A DNA stretch of 64,000 nt from Pomphorhynchus laevis (lineage: Eukaryota; Acanthocephala; Palaeacanthocephala; Echinorhynchida; Pomphorhynchidae): assembly GCA_012934845.2 (NCBI GenBank), contig WNNJ02001595.1:62001-126000 (forward strand), given 5' to 3'. A model generated the notes under the pieces. The model had not been told where the DNA came from and ran no database searches. It was given only the letters and a program-made list of their open reading frames with translations. Below, in pieces: positions 1-12,055 of the stretch. The first letter of the stretch is position 1. Each line of letters begins with the position of its first letter. Position numbers and translations under genes: made by a program.

Positions 1-2300
1 GTTTGTCTGATCATTTCCTTGTCACTCTTACTTGTACTCGTACCCATCCTCCTTTTCCGCCTCCACCATTATCCACACCAAGTCGATCCTGGAAACTTCT
101 CGATATCCCTATTATCTGCACAGCCTTACTCTATTCTTCACTCTTTACACCTCATCTTAACTATCACTATCCCGATGATCTCTTCATTCTGTTTAATTCT
201 GAACTTACGAACATTCTTAATAACCTTCTGCCTATTCGACCACGGCGTTTTCAACGGTCGCGCTATGCTTCCTGGTTCGAATCAAACTGCAGTCTTTCTA
301 AGCGTTGGCTCCGTCACTCTTTTCGAGTCATCCTTATCAATACGTCAAATCAATGAAATTTTTACGTTGTACACACAAGGCCAAAAATCCGATGGCGTCC
401 CATCTCATTCTTAAGCGCACTAAACGTACTCTCTTTTGGCGAAATCAACTCGAATCAACTTCCAACTCTAAATCTCATTGGAAAATCTTAAACTCAATTC
501 TTTTACGATCATCTACTTTTTGTAATATAAATCCTGATGAATTCTCTTCTTATCTACAAACAAAGCTATCTAGTTTACTTTCCTTACTACCCACAGCCCC
601 CTCGTACCCTCGCTTCTCTTTAAATGATTCCCTCCCAGAGCTATTCCACCTTCTTCCCGTTTTTTCTGATGAAGTCTCTTCGGTTCTGCTGTCATTACCT
701 AATAAAACCTCTCCCTCTGACCCGATTCCCACTCACTTGCTTAAAAATATCTGCTCCTCTATCTTACCCTTCCTAACCACATTGTTCAACTCGTCCATCC
801 GTAAACGTACATTTCCTTCTATCTGGAAATGCGCCACTGTTCGTCCTATCATCAAAAAGCAATCTCTCGACTCCTCACTACCATCTTCGTACGTCCTATC
901 TCACTTCTCCCAACCCTCTCTAAACTCTTTGAGCGTCTTGTACTCAAGCAAGTTAATGCATATCTCTTTTCCCCTAAATTATTTCCTCCCTTCCAAGCCG
1001 CTTTTCGCTCTAATTACTCTACCGAAATTGCATGTCTTAAAGTTTATAACGACTTACTCATATCGCGCGATCATAAATTATATAGTGTCATAGTTTCTCT
1101 TGATCTATCGTCTGCTTTTGACATCGTCCGATCACTCGATTCTTCTCCATCGCCTTCGTCATGATTATGGCTTCTCTTTACCCACTGTATCATGGTTTTC
1201 TTCATATCTATCAAACCGTACATTTCGCGTTTGTTCTAACTCTTCTCTTTCGCATCATTATTCAATCCCGTTCAGTGTTCCAAAAGCTCCGTATTGGGCC
1301 CTTTGATTTTCTCTCTTCTCGATAATTTGTCTTCTATCTCTCATACATTTAATTTTCATGTTATGCAATATGCTGATGACATTCTCATCTATGCTAACAG
1401 ACCTGCTTATCGTATTCATAATCTTAGTGTTTCTGCTTCCAACTGTCTTGCCTCAATTTTCAATTTTCTTTCTTCCCTTCGTCTTTCTCTGGATCCTAAT
1501 AAATCAAAAATAATACGGATCCTTCCTCGACCCTTCGGCGTAGAACCTCTCTCCGTATCATTAAATTCTACAATTCTTCCTATCGTTGACAATCTCGTTT
1601 TCCTATGCTTCCATTTCGACAACAGACTTTCACTTAAACATTTCGTTAGAGATAAAGCACGCTCATCTACCTTGATTCACCGCAACCTCCGTAAAATTCA
1701 TAAATTGATCGATTTCCCTTCATGTATGACTCTCATATATTCTCTCATTTTCTCAAGATCTGATTACTGTCTGAGTCTATTTTCCAACTCACCTAAATCC
1801 ACTCTTCTTCCCTACAATTCATCGTAAACGCAGCCGTCCGAATTCTTCTACATCTTCGTCATTTTGATCATACATTCCTCCATCTTGCTTCTCGATTTGC
1901 CTACCATTTATTGTCGTATTCAAATTCGTCTTCTTATCATTGCTTTTCGCCTGATAACCATTCATACCCCTTCATTTATCAACCTTCCTTTTCTCGACAA
2001 TTCTCGCCCTGTTTACTGTTCCTTGCGTTCCCGTAATTCCCTTCTTTTACATGTCCCAAACTACTCTACCTCCTTTGGAATCCGCTCCTTCATGGTGGCT
2101 GCTCCTCTATCGTGGTATCATCTGCCCATTCATATACGCCAATCAACCTCAATGTCGTGTTTCAAACGCTAAACGCGATCACATTATAACAATTTAACTA
2201 ATTTATCTGTATGACTTTTGCTGTGTTTTTGTTAGTTAGTGGACTTGTAGGCGTGCAGCTGGCACGCATTTGCAATTTTAAATAAATTATTATTGCTAGT
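1..2300 (+). mobile_element. CR1-like LINE copy 1, ORF2 pseudogene, cut by the window start
   Basis: Non-LTR retrotransposon ORF2 remnant. It enters the window at the last endonuclease motif (SDHFLVTL) and runs through linker, reverse transcriptase and C-terminal tail to a 3' UTR. RT motifs are readable across three frames: DLSSAFDIV (A, about 1100-1130), MQYADDILIYA (C, about 1360), FHFDNRLSLKHFV (about 1610). It is closely similar along its length to the copy at 6600-9968, but has frameshifts (for example near 895 and 1128) and a damaged GVPQGS motif near 1275. The 3' end carries the conserved hairpin at 2251-2267 followed by AATAAA-type sequence. An 81-nt segment at 326-406 does not belong at this place in the element (see findings). 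Not functional. Confidence 0.88.
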
Positions 2301-3110
2301 GTGGACTTTATTACAAATAAATTTTTTGTCAAAATTTGTATTCTGCATCGATCTCCATCCGTTCCGCTGAAGTTTGATATATTGAAGGTCCTCCTCAAAA
2401 GTTGCTGCGTGTCCGGTCACTTTCTGCTTTTGGGCGAGTTTAACCTTCCTAATATAGATTGGGATGAATGTGCATCCAGCAACTATTATGGGACTTGCTC
2501 AGGATGATTTTAAGTTCACGTGTACATATGGGCCAAATTCAGTCTTAAACCTTGTATTTACCGAAAGCATCGGCAATATTGTAAATTTACATTATGATCC
2601 TCTAATTGGCAGTAGTGATCACTGTACTTTCATTGGAATTCAATCCTAGTCTTCGTAACAATTCCGTGCCAAATTCAGTGCTGAATAATAGAGCTTGGTT
2701 TAGAGTAAATAGTTGTGATTTGCCGTCAACATTTTTCGATTTTCATTCTGATAGTCTACACTGTTCTAGTGTGATCTATTACCTTCATTTCGTTAAACGC
2801 TAAGCTAATGTAAATATCTGATATTTTTGCTCCCTTACGTTATGTGTATGTACGAACTCAATTATCTTGTCCACCTTGGTTTGATCTGGAACTGCTATCA
2901 TTAATAAAATCTCGTAATAAAGTGTGGTGTCAATCCAGGTATGACTCTAATCTCGAAGTTCATTATAATTATGCTCGCAATATTTGCAATAGAACGAAAC
3001 GCAAAAACGACAGGTTTTTGAGAATAAGACTGCGTCAAATGTATTAGGGAATCTCCAAAACGATTTTGGTCATATGTTGGAAGGGATCGAACTTTACCTT
3101 TACAAATAAA
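2301..3110 (+). pseudogene. Decayed LINE ORF2 fragment (endonuclease and linker)
   Basis: Broken reading frames spell pieces of an APE-type LINE endonuclease: LLLGEFNLPNIDWDE (GDFN motif) near 2430-2475, then LNLVFTESIG and YDPLIGSSDHC (the closing SDH motif) near 2545-2625, followed by a PPWFD-type linker near 2870-2890. It is a different LINE family from the CR1-like copies on either side, since its GDFNLPxIDW and PPIGSSDH signatures do not occur in them. Many stops and frameshifts; ancient. No RT follows on this strand. Confidence 0.6.
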
Positions 3111-3229
3111 CATTTTTCAAACGTTTAGTGGTGTCTTACATGGTGAACACATTATTGCTGATACTTTGACAAATTTTTTATAACTATGTATTACGGCACT
3201 CCATTTGAATGGGTTTGCGTGCATGTTAT

Positions 3230-3720
3230 CACCGATAACTTTAGCCAGTGGCATTTCGCGGATCATTTTGTGAGAATGTGGTAAAATGTGAATTGGAACA
3301 AATCGAAAAGTTTAGGATAAGCATACCAAGGTTTGAAGGACAAGAATTGATAGTTGTTACATTAGAAAAAGAACTATCTTTATGGATCTTCATCTACTGC
3401 TATAAGTGTCAACATAGGATGCACTACTCATCGATGTGCCGATCGGAAGCAAAGTGTGTTAACTCTGGAGAATCACATGACTCATTTAAGTGTATAAAAA
3501 AGAGTTCAAATGTGACAATTGTAATAGCAGTCATAAGGCGTATTCACATAAATGTCAGGCTTAAAAGTTACTGTAAGATGACTAAAATAACGATTCAAGA
3601 TGTAATTAATTGTGAAGAGGTAGGTAAGGATAGAATCATAGGAGACTGGTGCAAAAAGTGACAAACTTGCAAGCTGAATATTTAACAAATAAAACGACTA
3701 ACATATAGAAAAAATGAATA
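3230..3720 (+). pseudogene. Gag-like LINE ORF1 fragment with zinc knuckles
   Basis: The ORF at 3248-3661 contains CYKCQHRMHYSSMC, a CCHC knuckle with C-x2-C-x4-H-x4-C spacing, then CVNSGESHDSFKC (one Cys changed). In a neighbouring frame at about 3510-3560 lies CDNCNSSHKAYSHKC. Three successive knuckles in this order are typical of the nucleic-acid-binding ORF1 protein of I/R1/Jockey-type LINEs. The frame break between knuckles 2 and 3 shows it is dead. It follows endonuclease pieces of a LINE, so ORF order is scrambled (ORF1 should precede ORF2); probably two separate insertions. Confidence 0.6.
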
Positions 3721-4028
3721 AGAAATAGAATCCGTAGAAGAAATCTTATTAAATTTAATATATTAATTACAATATTAATATTGGTCAAGGACTGAAAGGT
3801 AAGGTTCAGAATATAGATACGTTAAACGGTGAAGATGAAAAGGTGGTGTATGATACTGAACAGAAACAGACTTATTAATATCAAGGACACAACAATCATG
3901 GAATATCATTTAATCGAAAAATAATAATGAATCCTCTATAGGAAGGGGATGAATGAATTATTAAAACTTGGTCCACTAAGGCAAGACTATCTTCGAACAG
4001 TATGTGTGCCTAAGCCGTTATGCTAAAA
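3721..4028. other. Unassigned AT-rich spacer
   Basis: No reading frame, RNA signature or repeat boundary could be recognised. It ends with GCTAAAA at 4022-4028, which serves as one target-site duplication of the next element. Confidence 0.4.
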
Positions 4029-4539
4029 AAACGATTTATTTTAACGTGGCAAATGCGTGCCAGCGCACGCTTACATGACCACAACAAAACAAAACTGTGA
4101 ATCAGGTGTCGAGAAGGTGTGAACGGACTAGGTGTTTGAATGTGATAAAGGAGGGAGCGCGGCGGACGTCGAGAGGGTGTTGATTCCAGGCGAGTTAGGC
4201 GGTGACGAGGAAGGATCGGAGACCATAGTTGTTGGAGTAATTAGGAACGTGGAGTAAGAGGGTATGACAGGAACGAAGCGATAGCGAGTTGGGGCGAGTA
4301 TCGTCTAAGAAAGGAAGGTTGATGAACGATTGGAGCCGACAGCGATGAGACGAAAGGTAACGAGAAGAAGGCGGAGTTTGATGCGGATGTGGATGGTGGG
4401 CCAGGAGAGTTGGGCAAAATATGTGGATGTGTGGTCGAAGCGACGGAGACGAAAGAGCACTCGAACGGCGGTGTTGATTATTCGTTGTAGGGGTAGGATG
4501 ATGGATTTTGGAGAATTGGCGAAAAGGCTAAGGCAGTAA
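4029..4539 (-). mobile_element. CR1-like LINE 3' stub, 5' truncated, with target-site duplication
   Basis: Minus-strand 3' end of the same subfamily as the near-complete element at 36.42-40.76 kb, differing from it at only a few bases over about 500 nt. It contains the ORF2 C-terminus (PRFDHTSTYFAQLSW-type residues read on the minus strand) and the 3' hairpin at 4055-4070. A direct repeat GCTAAAA occurs at 4022-4028 and 4540-4546 on the two sides, consistent with target-primed reverse transcription and 5' truncation. The low divergence from the 36-kb copy makes this one of the youngest insertions here. Confidence 0.85.
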
Positions 4540-5340
4540 GCTAAAATAGATTAATCCATTTCAGCTAAGCTAAAATAGATTAACGAAGAAAGTAGAATAA
4601 AGATAGTTAAAATTATAAAATATTCAAAGCCAAAAGAATTTCGAGAAATAAGTCAAGGTAATATTTATTCTTAAAAGCAGCGATTAAAGGACTTAAGGAT
4701 GCACGACCAATCACGATATCAAACTCAATTTTTATGATATATAAAATATGATTGGCACGGAAATTGAGAAGATTCTTAGATGATTCGTGGGTTTTAGTCG
4801 AACAATATAAACCATTGCTGCTGTCAGAGCAATACAAAACTTCATTCTGATTTACGCTAAATTTTTCAGCGATCCTTGTATAGTGTTGCAAGGACTCGAC
4901 ATATAAATAAAATTAAGGCATCAGTGAAGTTAGATATGTTCAATAGATATATGCCCATTTGGGAAAGAATATCGTTCACAAGTCAAGATAAATCGGAGAG
5001 TGTTATCAAAGGGTGTTCCTCAATGACCACAAGCATCGCATATTTTATTCATATTGCCAATAAATTGAATCACGAAGGATCTACCAAACAAAGATATAAT
5101 GGTGATTAGTTATGCTGAAACTATGTTTTCGAAGGAATACTTTGAAGACAAGTTCTTATGTTGCAAATGTAAGAAAAGACCAATGTTATTTTGTATTACA
5201 TTTAACTTAAGAGCGAAGGGCTCATAAAAAGTTGGATCACATGAAAATCTGAATTAAAACATAATAAAGAGATAACGTGAAAAAAACAATCAATGATACA
5301 TGCTAAACTGAAGTCACTGACGTAGTCAACACTTGAAATA
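4540..5340. other. Unassigned region with a short duplication
   Basis: GCTAAAATAGATTAA occurs at 4540-4554 and again at 4569-4583. Weak ORFs exist on both strands (minus 4613-4891, 92 codons; plus 4876-5109, 77 codons), but I recognise no domain in either. Probably old transposon or intergenic DNA. Confidence 0.35.
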
Positions 5341-5343
5341 AAA

Positions 5344-6600
5344 TTTACTGGTGCCGTTGATTATTGTGCCAGGTACATATTTCCAAAGTCGTGCGATTCG
5401 ATCACAGATAGCCACAGCCTTTTGGTAGGCGGAAGGGATATTTGCAAACGGTATTTATGTCCGCTGAGACCTGTTGTCTTACTTGAATTAATGTACATCG
5501 GCAGGCATGCTCAGATGTGGTAAGAGTCCTCCATACGAACATCAAATCAGCCTGCTTGAGTAAAATTTCAACTGGATATACTTGAAATGCTTTCATACGT
5601 TCGACATAAGACAGCGACCGTGTTGATCCAACCAATCCAGTGGCTTTACGCAATACTCTCTCAAACACATGTATATCAAGAGTACAAATTAATGCCCGTC
5701 ATATTTTCAGATCATTCACATACATTAAACACGATCAGTTTAATTTACAGGTGAGCATATTGATTAAGATATTAAAAGCAGTGGAGTGAGGACAGAACCT
5801 TGAGGGACTCCGCATAATTGTAAATGCCAATTCTAGAATATTTTCAATTTTTACCCAAAACAACTAAGTTTTTTAGAAATGATTTGATCCAATTATGGAC
5901 TGAGTCTATTATACAGTAGGAGTGTAAGTCATCTAGAAGAATATCATGAATAACAGGTTCGAATGCGTTCGATAGATTGAAAAATAGAACATCTACCCCA
6001 TAACCACAACGAAGCGCTTCACTCCAACTATGACGTGACTTGACAAGCTTAGTTACTGTGGATTGATTTGGGCGAAATCCATGCTGGGCATCTCTTAAAA
6101 TGTTGTAATACTCAAAGTGGGCTGATACAGATTTAGAAATTAAACACTCTAACACCTTGCACGGAAAACAAGTTAAGCTAATGAAACAATAATTTTTTAA
6201 CGAAGAGCCATCGCCTTTTTTTAAAGAGAATAATTATGGATTTTTTCTAATCACTAGGAAGTTATAATGTGAAAGAACACCGAAATAAGGCAGATACATG
6301 CTGGAAAATAACGGATGCAATTTCTCGAATAAGCAATGGTAGCAGACCATCCGGGCTAGTACTTAGTGAAGACGGAAGTTTTCGTAGTTTCAGAATAACA
6401 TCACCGTCATTAAACTCGAAATGGCACGTGCGAAATTGTGACACTTTAAAAGAAAAACTGGCTTATGTTAAAGACAACAAAAATTGATGAGCAAAATTCT
6501 CGGCAATTGAAATGGCGTCATCTATTACTGCATTATTTGATGTTGCGATGCTCGATGTCAAATTAGAAGATTTGCGGTAAGAACCGAGAAACTTAAAAAG
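5344..6600 (-). pseudogene. LINE B, reverse-transcriptase half (3' part of a split element)
   Basis: Read on the minus strand: a linker and RT start with LRKLPSSLSTSPDGLLP (about 6390-6340), then HGFRPNQST (about 6085-6060), DVLFFNLSNAFEPV (degraded motif A, about 5990-5940) and GVPQGSVLTPLL (motif B, about 5810-5775). An internal deletion removes the YADD region, and the C-terminal tail follows (FERVLRKATGLVGSTRSLSY, about 5668-5600). It is in several frames and dead. The frame at the 6600 edge resumes at 9969, showing that the CR1 copy between them is an insertion. Confidence 0.72.
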
Positions 6601-9600
6601 TTTATTTGAGCTACTAAGCTACTTTCCGAGTCTGCTTCTCCACAATCTCGCCTCGATGATGATGTATTTGCTTTCACGTCTATCCTAGCAACCATTCTTC
6701 CTGATGATAACCCATCCCTCTTCAATAATATCGCTCCTGTATCCTTTATTCGTTTAAACAAATCCACTAAATCCAATCATCTCAGTCCTCCACTCTTAAA
6801 AATTGTTTTCCGACATAGTTCACATGCCTCTTCGGTACTCTCCCAACGTTTTAAACTTCTTACCACTTCATCTACTTGCCGTATCTTTCCTGACCGCTCC
6901 CCTTCTGATATTGCTCAGCTCAATTTAGCTCGCACTGAGAAACATCGACGTGAAACAAACGGAGAGTCATCCTTATCAATACGTTCAATCAACGGAAATT
7001 TTCACGTTCTTCACACAAGGCCAAAAATTCGATGGCGTCCCATCTCTCCCCTTGTCTTCTTTGCTAATCGATCTCGCTCCTGAGCATACTTTTTGTCTTA
7101 GTCTATTCAACACTCGCTCCATTCTTCATAAAGCTGATATGCTCCTTGATATCTTTGATCAATTATCTATCGATATTCTCTGCATTACCGAATCCTAGCA
7201 CTCTAACTCCGACGATCTTGCTATTTGTCGTCTATGTCGCTCTGGTTGTTCTCTAGTTGAATCAGCTCGTCACATTGCATCACATACATCTACTGCTTCT
7301 ATCCATGGTGGTATTGTTGGAATTGCTCGTCACCCAATGTCTTTACGTAAAATCAACGTTAACATCCGTTACACTTCGTTCGAATTACTCATATGCAGAT
7401 TATCAACTCCTTTCCCTCTGGAACTTGTGATTGTATATCGCCCAGGTTCAGTTGCCCCATCACGTATCGTCTTTAATGACCTTGCAGATCTAATGTCTCA
7501 CTGTTCATTGTATTATACTCCTTCTTTTGTTCTCGGTGACTTTGACATTCGTCTTGATCGCCCGTCTGACTCTGACTCTATCACTTTAACTTATCTTTTT
7601 TCTGATTTTAACTATAAATTAATTTCAACAAGTTCAACTCATATTCTCGGCGGTGCTCCTTGTCAATTACTGATCCTGGTTTGTCCGATCATTTCCTTGT
7701 CACTCTTACTCGTCACCATCCTCCTTCTCCGCCTTTACCATTATCTACACAAAGTCGACCCTGGAAGCTTCTCGATATCCCTATTCTCTGCACAGCCTTA
7801 ATCAATTCTTCACTCTTTTCACTTCCTCTTAACTATCTCTCTCCCAATGATCTCTGCATTCTATTTAATTCCGAACTTACGTCAATCCTCAACAACCTTC
7901 TGCCTAGTTGACTTCGACGTTCCCAGCGCTTGCGCCATTCTCCCTGGTTCGATTCTGACTGTAGTCTTTCTAAGCGTCGACTCCGTCACTCTTTTCGTAT
8001 GTATAAACGCTTTCTTAAACGTTCTCCCAACTCACTCCCTCCAAATCTTCGTGATTCCTACTTTTCTCAACGCCGTTCATATCTCATTCTTATACGTACT
8101 AAACGTACTCTCTTTTGGCGAAATCAACTCGAGTCATCTTCCAACTCGAAATCTCATTGGAAAATCTTAAACTCAATTCTTTCACGATCATCTACTTCTT
8201 GTAATATAAATCCTGATGAATTTTCTTCTTATCTACAAACTAAGCTATCTAATTTACTTTCCTTACTACCCATAGCCCGCTTGTACCCACTCTTCTCTTT
8301 AAATACTTCCCTCCCAGAACTATTCCACCTTCTTTCCGTTTTTTCTGAAGAAGTTTATTCGGTTCTGCTGTCATTACCTAATAAAACCTCTCCTTCTGAC
8401 CCAATTCCCACTCACTTACTTAAAAATATCTGCACTTTTATCTTACCCTTCCTAACCACATTGTTCAACTCGTCCATCCGTAGCCGTACATTTCCTTCTA
8501 TCTGGAAATGCGCCACTGTTCGTCCTATCATCAAAAAGCAATCTCTCGACTCTTCACTACCATCTTCGTACCGTCTAATCTCACTTCTCCCAACCCTCTC
8601 TAAACTCCTTGAGCGTCTCGTTCTTAAGCAAGTTAATACATATCTCTATTCCTCTAACTTATTTCCTCCCTTCCAAGCCGCTTTTCGCTCTAATTACTCT
8701 ACCGAAATTGCATGCCTTAAAGTTTATAACGACTTACTCATATCGCGCGATCATAAATTATGTAGTGTCATAGTTTCTCTTGATCTATCGTCTGCTTTTG
8801 ACATCGTCGATCACTCGATTCTTCTCCATCGCCTTCGTCATGATTATGGCTTCTCTTTACCCACTGTATCATGGTTTTCTTCATATCTATCAAACCGTAC
8901 ATTTCGCGTATATTCTAACTCTTCTCTCTCCCATCCTTCGTCCATTCCGTCCGGTGTTCCGCAAGGCTCCGTATTAGGCCCTATACTTTTTTCTCTTCTT
9001 CTCGGTGATTTGTCTCCGATTTCTCATAAATTTAACTTCCATGTTATGCAATATGCAGATGACATTATCATCTATGCTCATGCACCTGTTTATCGTATTC
9101 GCGATCTTAGTGTTTCTGCTTCCGACTGTCTTGTCTCAATTTCCAATCATCTTTCTTCCCTTCGCCTTTCTCTAAATCCTGATAAATCCAAAATTATGTG
9201 GATCCTACCTCGACGCCTCGGCTTCGAACCTCCCTCCGTATCATTAAATTCTACAATTCTTCCTATTGTTGATAATCTCGTTTTCCTAGGCTTTCATTTC
9301 GACAACCGACTTTCACTTAAACATTTCGTTAGTGATAAAGTACGCTCATCTACCTTGATACTCCGCAACCTCCGTCAAGTTCGTAGATTGATCGATTTCC
9401 CTTCTTGTATGACTATCATATCTTCTCATTTTTTTCTAAGCTCGATTATTGTCTTAGTCTATTTTCCAACTCACCTAAATCCACTCTTCTTCCCCTACAA
9501 CGCATCGTCAACGCAGCCGTCCGAATTCTTCTCCCTCTTCGTCGTTTTGGTCATACATCCCACCATCTTGTTTCTCTTGATTGGCCCGCCATTTATAGTC

Positions 9601-9968
9601 GTGTTCAAATTCGTATTCTTATCGTTGCTTTCCGCCTTGTAACTTTTCATACCCCTTCATTTCTCAACCTTCCTTTTCTTGATAATTCTCGTCATGTTTA
9701 CCGTTCATTGCGTTCATGTAATTTCCTTCTTTTACATGTCCCAAACTACTCTACCTCCTTTGGACTCCGCTCCTTCCTGGTGGCTGCTCCTCTATCGTGG
9801 AACCAGCTGCCCACTCATATACGCCAATCAACTTCCCTGCCTTGCTTCAAACGACAAATCCGATCCCATTTAAACAATTTATCTGCTTGACTTTTTCATT
9901 TTTGTTTGTGGACTTGTAAGCGTACAGCTTGTACGCATTTGCCACATTAAATAAATTTATATTATTAT
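6601..9968 (+). mobile_element. CR1-like LINE copy 2 (ORF1 tail, ORF2, 3' UTR)
   Basis: Begins inside ORF1 (about 6605-7090; CRIFPDRSPSDIAQ and the conserved ORF1 end overlapping the ORF2 start). The endonuclease is broken by a stop replacing Trp in the TESW motif (7196) and by a deletion just after THILGGA (about 7650-7665). An open frame from 7930 to about 9430 covers the linker and full RT: motif A DLSSAFDIVDHSILL, motif B GVPQGSVLGPILF, motif C MQYADDIIIYA, motif D NPDKSKIMW, motif E FLGFHFD. A frameshift near 9430 moves the tail to another frame ending at 9890. The 3' UTR hairpin is at 9920-9936. It interrupts the minus-strand LINE B. Confidence 0.9.
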
Positions 9969-11150
9969 AACTACGGGATTGACGATACAACGAGGCGATG
10001 TGATCCCTGCGCTTTGATCTTTTTAAATATGTGGCTATGTTGCGTGTTAGCTTATAGTCTGAGAAAGGACGACCATCATTTCTGTAGACAACAAAAAGAG
10101 CGCTACGAAAACTTACCGCATCGCGGACTTCCTTGTCTAGCCACATAAGCAAATGTCTAATACCATGACGTTTGATTAAGGGGCTGAAGTATTTTAATCT
10201 CACTAAATCGTAGATAGGAACAAGCGAATTAAAGTCAGCTTTACGTATATTCAACACCTAGGCTGATGTGGATGATACATTTTTTAGGGACAAGGTAGCA
10301 ATCATCACCCTGTGGTCACTACGACTAATTGGAGGAGCAAGTTTAATATTTTTGTGACTAGATCGCTGTACACTTGCAGATACAAATGCAATATCAAGTG
10401 GTGTGAACCGCGGTACATAGTAAAATCACTAACATGTCGAATGAGATTGAGCGAGACAATAATATTAAATAATATAATAGTATCTTCGTCACAACCATGA
10501 CGAGGACAAATTATGACCAAGTATACATCAGACATGTTAAAGTCGCCAAATACTACTGTATTTGTGTGACACCGAGCTTTGAGTTCTAATACACTATAAA
10601 TTGTTGAGACTAGGGAACGTGAGGGACGTACAAAAAGGCTAATGCGGAGATTATATAGAAAAGAACCTGATGTAATAACTCACGGATATTCACAGTGATC
10701 CTTCAGCCTTGATGAAGATTCGACGACGTTCATCGGCAGTGGATGTTTAACATATACAATTACTCCACCGCATTCGGAAGTATCCCGATTGTCACTTCCA
10801 AAATATTGACAATGAGCTATGTTTCAGTTATTGCTATAATATCAGGTTGTTATTTGTTCACGAGCAAACATAATTCATCAAGTTTTTGGGTAAGCTTAAA
10901 ATATTTGTGTAATGATAAAAATCGCGTGGGGTACAGGATGAATCGATGATGTGCATGCAGAATGATAGTGTGTGTTATCTTGAATGGGCAATATATGCTA
11001 CTCTACAGAAACTATTCTTTGATTAGATCGGCGGAGATGCACAACAGTATTGAACCCGAGCAACTTATCTGTGGAAATACTCGAAACATAGTAGATACTC
11101 TGAGCCGCTCTACCTGGAAATTTTTGAAAGTGATATTGTTTTGATTCGGG
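9969..11150 (-). pseudogene. LINE B, endonuclease and linker half (5' part of a split element)
   Basis: Minus strand: endonuclease start KLDELCLL then QPDIIAITET near 10890-10830, VVFGDFNMSD near 10560-10520, and a linker with SLVPIYDLVRLKYFSPLI and DGRPFSDYKLTRNI at about 10230-10030. The last readable residues, RQSRSYN near 9985-9965, continue in register as NKLFKFLGSYRKS at about 6600-6555, on the far side of CR1 copy 2. Numerous stops; inactive. Confidence 0.7.
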
Positions 11151-12055
11151 ATTAAGCAAGTTAGCTATTAGAAAACAACGAGAACGATCATATTTTTCTA
11201 CTCTTTTCATGCCTCGAACTATTGATTGTCGTAAGAATCATAGTGACCGAAGTCTCATTATCTGAGTTGATCGAACTTTGATTGACCATCGGCAGATCAC
11301 CAGAATGAGCTATCGCGATATCCCAAATAGAAAACGCCGAATCAGGTATATCACCTTTATCAGTGACCATATTGGATCTCCCAAAAGGTGAAGTGTTGCT
11401 ATGTGAATAGGGTACAAATATATTACTGTAATCATGATTAGGGCGGATAACGAGTGTGGGTTAAGAAGGGCTTTAACTTGACTGAAAATCTGGTGTGTGT
11501 GACCACTGTTAAACAATTAAGGTCTTTAAACTACTGGGATTGCTTAGAATGTTTAAATTGGTAATCAAACGTAATGCAGGCGATGAGAAAACAGTTCAGG
11601 TGTTTGCAGTACACTATTCATCTGAAACGCTTGATGATGGAAAGGAACTGTTTGATAGTGGAATGTTTTCTGTGTATTTTATCACAAGTTTATCCATGGG
11701 CTCGTTAATTCGAGATGTGCTGCATAACAAAAACCGCACATGAATGGTCTATCGGCGTAAGTGGATAGACTGTCCAAATGAATGGTGGCGATGAAAGTCC
11801 ATATATTGCATCCTGCAACATCAGAACCCACTTGTTGATTGGCAAACTTTTGGTTTTACAATCCTGCGACGTCCCATTTATTTTTCACTTTACTCGCGTA
11901 TTGTTCGAATTATTGTAATAATATATGATAAAGTAACTCGTACGCGGAAGCTGGTGTAACGTAGGTTTGATTAATTGTCAGACAATGCCGGTAACTATCC
12001 GATAAATTCTATCGTATTATGGAATAGCCGTCAAAACTGTCATGTTTCACAGCAG
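11151..12055. other. Spacer with no recognised gene
   Basis: Short ORFs only (minus 11188-11370 and 11310-11516; plus 11540-11743), with no domain I can name. The minus ones could be the 5' part of LINE B, but there is no motif to prove it. Confidence 0.35.
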
